DNA from: Alloprevotella sp.
GTDB taxonomy: Bacteria; Bacteroidota; Bacteroidia; Bacteroidales; Bacteroidaceae
Assembly (NCBI GenBank): GCA_015259235.1
Contig: JABZGM010000142.1
Location: 1 to 5,651 of the forward strand
Direction of reading: 5' to 3'
DNA: 5,651 nucleotides
How positions within the stretch are numbered: the stretch's first letter is position 1; each line of letters begins with the position of its first letter. Made by a program: the position numbers and the translations under genes. Below the pieces are notes generated by a model. The model did no database searches. It was not told where the DNA came from and saw only the letters and a list, made by a program, of their open reading frames with translations. Positions 4,122-5,651 of this stretch are shown piece by piece.

Positions 4122-5291
4122 ATGAAACATCTCGTTTCTTTTATGGCGTGTGCTGCCAGTTGTTTGTGCGCTTCTCAGGCTTACGCCAGTGATTTGAATC
4201 CCTCAATGCACCTGCAAGAGGACACTGTTGCCAAAACACCAACTGCCTTTTCCCGTTCGTTGGAAGAAGCACCTGCTTGCACTCAAAAGGAAGGGACTCC
4301 AAAAGTGGAAGTACCCTTCAAACCCACTGTTAAACTGGGTGGTTGCATCATGACACAGTATTCGACAACAGACCGTGAAAATCTAGCCACCGATGGCGGT
4401 TTCAATGTACGCATTGTTCGTGCCTTAGCCAATGGTATGGTGTGGAAAGATGTGGCTTATCGCTTGCAGTTAGAACTCAGCGGTGCGCCTGGCGTGGACA
4501 GAGGACCGAGAGTGCTTGATGCCTACACCGAATGGACGCGATACAAAGAATGGCAACCTCGTTTGGGACAATTCAAGCGTTGCTTTGGTTTCGACAACCC
4601 TATTCACCCCATGATGGTGGGTTTCGGCAGTTTTTCACAAATTGCCATAAAATTGCAAAGCATCGGCGACCGAATTGGCGAACACGTGTCTAATGGTCGC
4701 GACATCGGTTTTCAAATGCAAGGTGACCTGCTTCCCCAAGCCGACGGACATCGATTGTTGCACTACCAAGTGGGTGTTTACAACGGTCAAGGCACAAACC
4801 ACAAGGACGTTGATCGCCACAAGGATTTGATTGGCGGATTGTGGGTGATGCCCACAAAGGACTTGCGCATTGGTGCGTTTGGATGGAATGGTTATTACAC
4901 CGATGAGAAAAATCCCAAGAACACGTTGCGCCGCGCGCGCTACGACATAGGTTTCACCTACGAAGGTGCTTGGAGCGCACGTGGAGAATATGCTCACAGT
5001 GTGGGAGGAACGACTAAAGGCGGTGCCACTGAGAGCGATGGTTGGTATGCCATGGTAGGAGTGCCTGTGCCACAATGCAAGGATTTGAAAGTCTATGCTC
5101 GTTGGGACTGCTATCGCGATGATGCTACACGCTGGAATAGTTTGGTGACCAACTGGGGACTAGCCCTCAATTACTATCTCGGCAAGCAATATGTTTTGCA
5201 GTTGAACTACACGCACACCGTAGACCGCAATTTGGCGGTGCGTGGTGGTCATTACAATACCCTAGATTTGCAAGTGAGTGCACGCTTCTAA
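4122..5291 (+). CDS. Outer-membrane porin, OprO/OprP (phosphate-selective porin) family
   Basis: This is a probable outer-membrane beta-barrel for small-solute, perhaps phosphate or anion, uptake. The 389-residue product starts with a Sec signal peptide (MKHLVSFMACAASCLCA..., cleavage likely after AYA at residue 22). A poorly structured linker follows to about residue 65, then the barrel. Family-like segments are VKLGGCIMTQYS (70-81, first strand), LDAYTEWTRYKEWQPRLGQF (132-151), the stretch around FGFDNPIHPM (155-164), VGVYNGQGTNHKD (217-229), and alternating aromatic strands to the end. The C-terminus YNTLDLQVSARF ends in Phe, as barrel-assembly substrates usually do. The mature protein has five cysteines (53, 75, 154, 319, 330), unusual for a porin. 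It has its own complete promoter and a probable terminator, and is monocistronic. The substrate cannot be read from sequence; many Bacteroidetes members carry this fold without proven phosphate selectivity. Confidence 0.87.
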   Translation: MKHLVSFMACAASCLCASQAYASDLNPSMHLQEDTVAKTPTAFSRSLEEAPACTQKEGTPKVEVPFKPTVKLGGCIMTQYSTTDRENLATDGGFNVRIVRALANGMVWKDVAYRLQLELSGAPGVDRGPRVLDAYTEWTRYKEWQPRLGQFKRCFGFDNPIHPMMVGFGSFSQIAIKLQSIGDRIGEHVSNGRDIGFQMQGDLLPQADGHRLLHYQVGVYNGQGTNHKDVDRHKDLIGGLWVMPTKDLRIGAFGWNGYYTDEKNPKNTLRRARYDIGFTYEGAWSARGEYAHSVGGTTKGGATESDGWYAMVGVPVPQCKDLKVYARWDCYRDDATRWNSLVTNWGLALNYYLGKQYVLQLNYTHTVDRNLAVRGGHYNTLDLQVSARF

Positions 5292-5366
5292 ATCTTTCTC
5301 GTAGATGGGCTTGCGAAACCTTCGTGTGGAGGAACTTAGCCTTTCACCATCTGCGCTTTTTTACAG

Positions 5367-5433
5367 CTTCAAGCGAAGAAATCAAATTTGAACGATAGCT
5401 TCTGAATTTTCATCTCTTCGTTTGAAGTTTTTT
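5367..5433 (+). terminator. Probable terminator of the porin gene, long loop
   Basis: CTTCAAGCGAAGA (5367-5379) pairs with TCTTCGTTTGAAG (5415-5427) over 13 positions, followed by six T residues (5428-5433). The one irregular pair, G5373 with T5421, is a G-U wobble in plus-strand RNA, which supports function for the porin transcript. The 35-nt loop is long for an intrinsic terminator; it contains the palindrome TCAAATTTGA (5382-5391) and may fold on itself. Confidence 0.65.
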
Positions 5434-5440
5434 ATGTCTT

Positions 5441-5651
5441 CTTAATGAGGAGAGAGAAAGACAGTTCTCCCAGTTTCAATAGCTATTACGATGTAGAGGT
5501 ACAGACGATTTCGCTGCCTTCGAATTGTCTAGGCGCATTTGCTCCGTTGTTAGAGGGTTACGAGATGACCACTTCCACGGCATGGAGCTAATCACGACCC
5601 ACACCAACCACAACCACGAAGAGTTGCTGGAGGACATCGATGTGTATAGAG
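5441..5651 (+). other. Unresolved possible coding stretch at the right edge
   Basis: I do not recognise a gene here. One plus frame runs from ATG 5445 to a TAA at 5589-5591 (48 codons, beginning MRREKDSSPSFNSYYDVEVQ). A second plus frame is open from 5483 to the window edge, with an ATG at 5582; its last third reads GMELITTHTNHNHEELLEDI and looks coding in codon choice. The two overlap and could be one gene broken by a one-base frameshift near 5560, the 5' end of a gene starting at 5582, or chance: 56 open codons is not a strong signal. One minus frame is also open over about 5483-5651. The function is unknown. Confidence 0.25.

Noticed and set aside
4635..5075. 146-codon minus-strand frame inside the porin gene
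   Set aside because: It overlaps a well-supported porin on the other strand and has no recognisable domain or promoter.
5315..5362. AGATGG/CCATCT inverted repeat followed by GCGC and a T run after the porin gene
   Set aside because: The stem is 6 bp with about 30 nt between arms and is separated from the T run. The 13-position stem at 5367-5427 is a better terminator.

Overview
This looks like an ordinary chromosomal stretch from a member of Bacteroidetes, most likely Bacteroidales and close to Prevotellaceae. The protein sequences point there: GuaA, the ROK glucokinase and the OprO/OprP-like porin. So do the upstream regions. All five firm start codons lack a Shine-Dalgarno sequence and follow A/T-rich leaders, and several genes have the Bacteroidetes promoter form, TTTG then about 19 bp then TAnnTTTG. 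I assign no genus.

Layout, left to right. 1-385 (-) is the 5' part of guaA (GMP synthase), cut by the window edge. 415-573 (-) is a doubtful small Cys-rich ORF, followed by mscL, the large-conductance mechanosensitive channel, at 593-1018 (-). A 183-bp divergent intergenic region with two back-to-back -7 boxes separates mscL from gapA (type I GAPDH) at 1202-2215 (+). gapA converges on a ROK-family glucokinase at 2649-3617 (-). Each of these two genes ends in its own intrinsic terminator, and the G-U wobble pairs in the stems show which strand each terminator serves. A 504-bp intergenic region (3618-4121) then carries the glk promoter, a pair of long inverted repeats resembling the ends of a small palindromic or MITE-like element, and a complete promoter with upstream direct repeats. 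That promoter serves an outer-membrane porin of the OprO/OprP type at 4122-5291 (+). The last 360 bp hold a probable terminator and an unresolved open stretch running off the right edge.

Together: gapA and glk are both central glycolytic functions (glucose phosphorylation; glyceraldehyde-3-phosphate oxidation), but they are convergent and separately terminated, so they are neighbours and not an operon. guaA (purine synthesis), mscL (osmotic safety valve) and the porin (outer-membrane uptake) are housekeeping genes with no evident joint pathway.

I found no CRISPR array, tRNA, rRNA, transposase, defence cassette or phage module, and no convincing new multi-gene system. The points worth a second look are small: the Cys-rich ORF between mscL and guaA, paired palindromes just before guaA, the symmetrical mscL/gapA promoter dyad, the inverted-repeat element at 3786-3987, the repeat cluster on the porin promoter, and the possible frame break at the right end.
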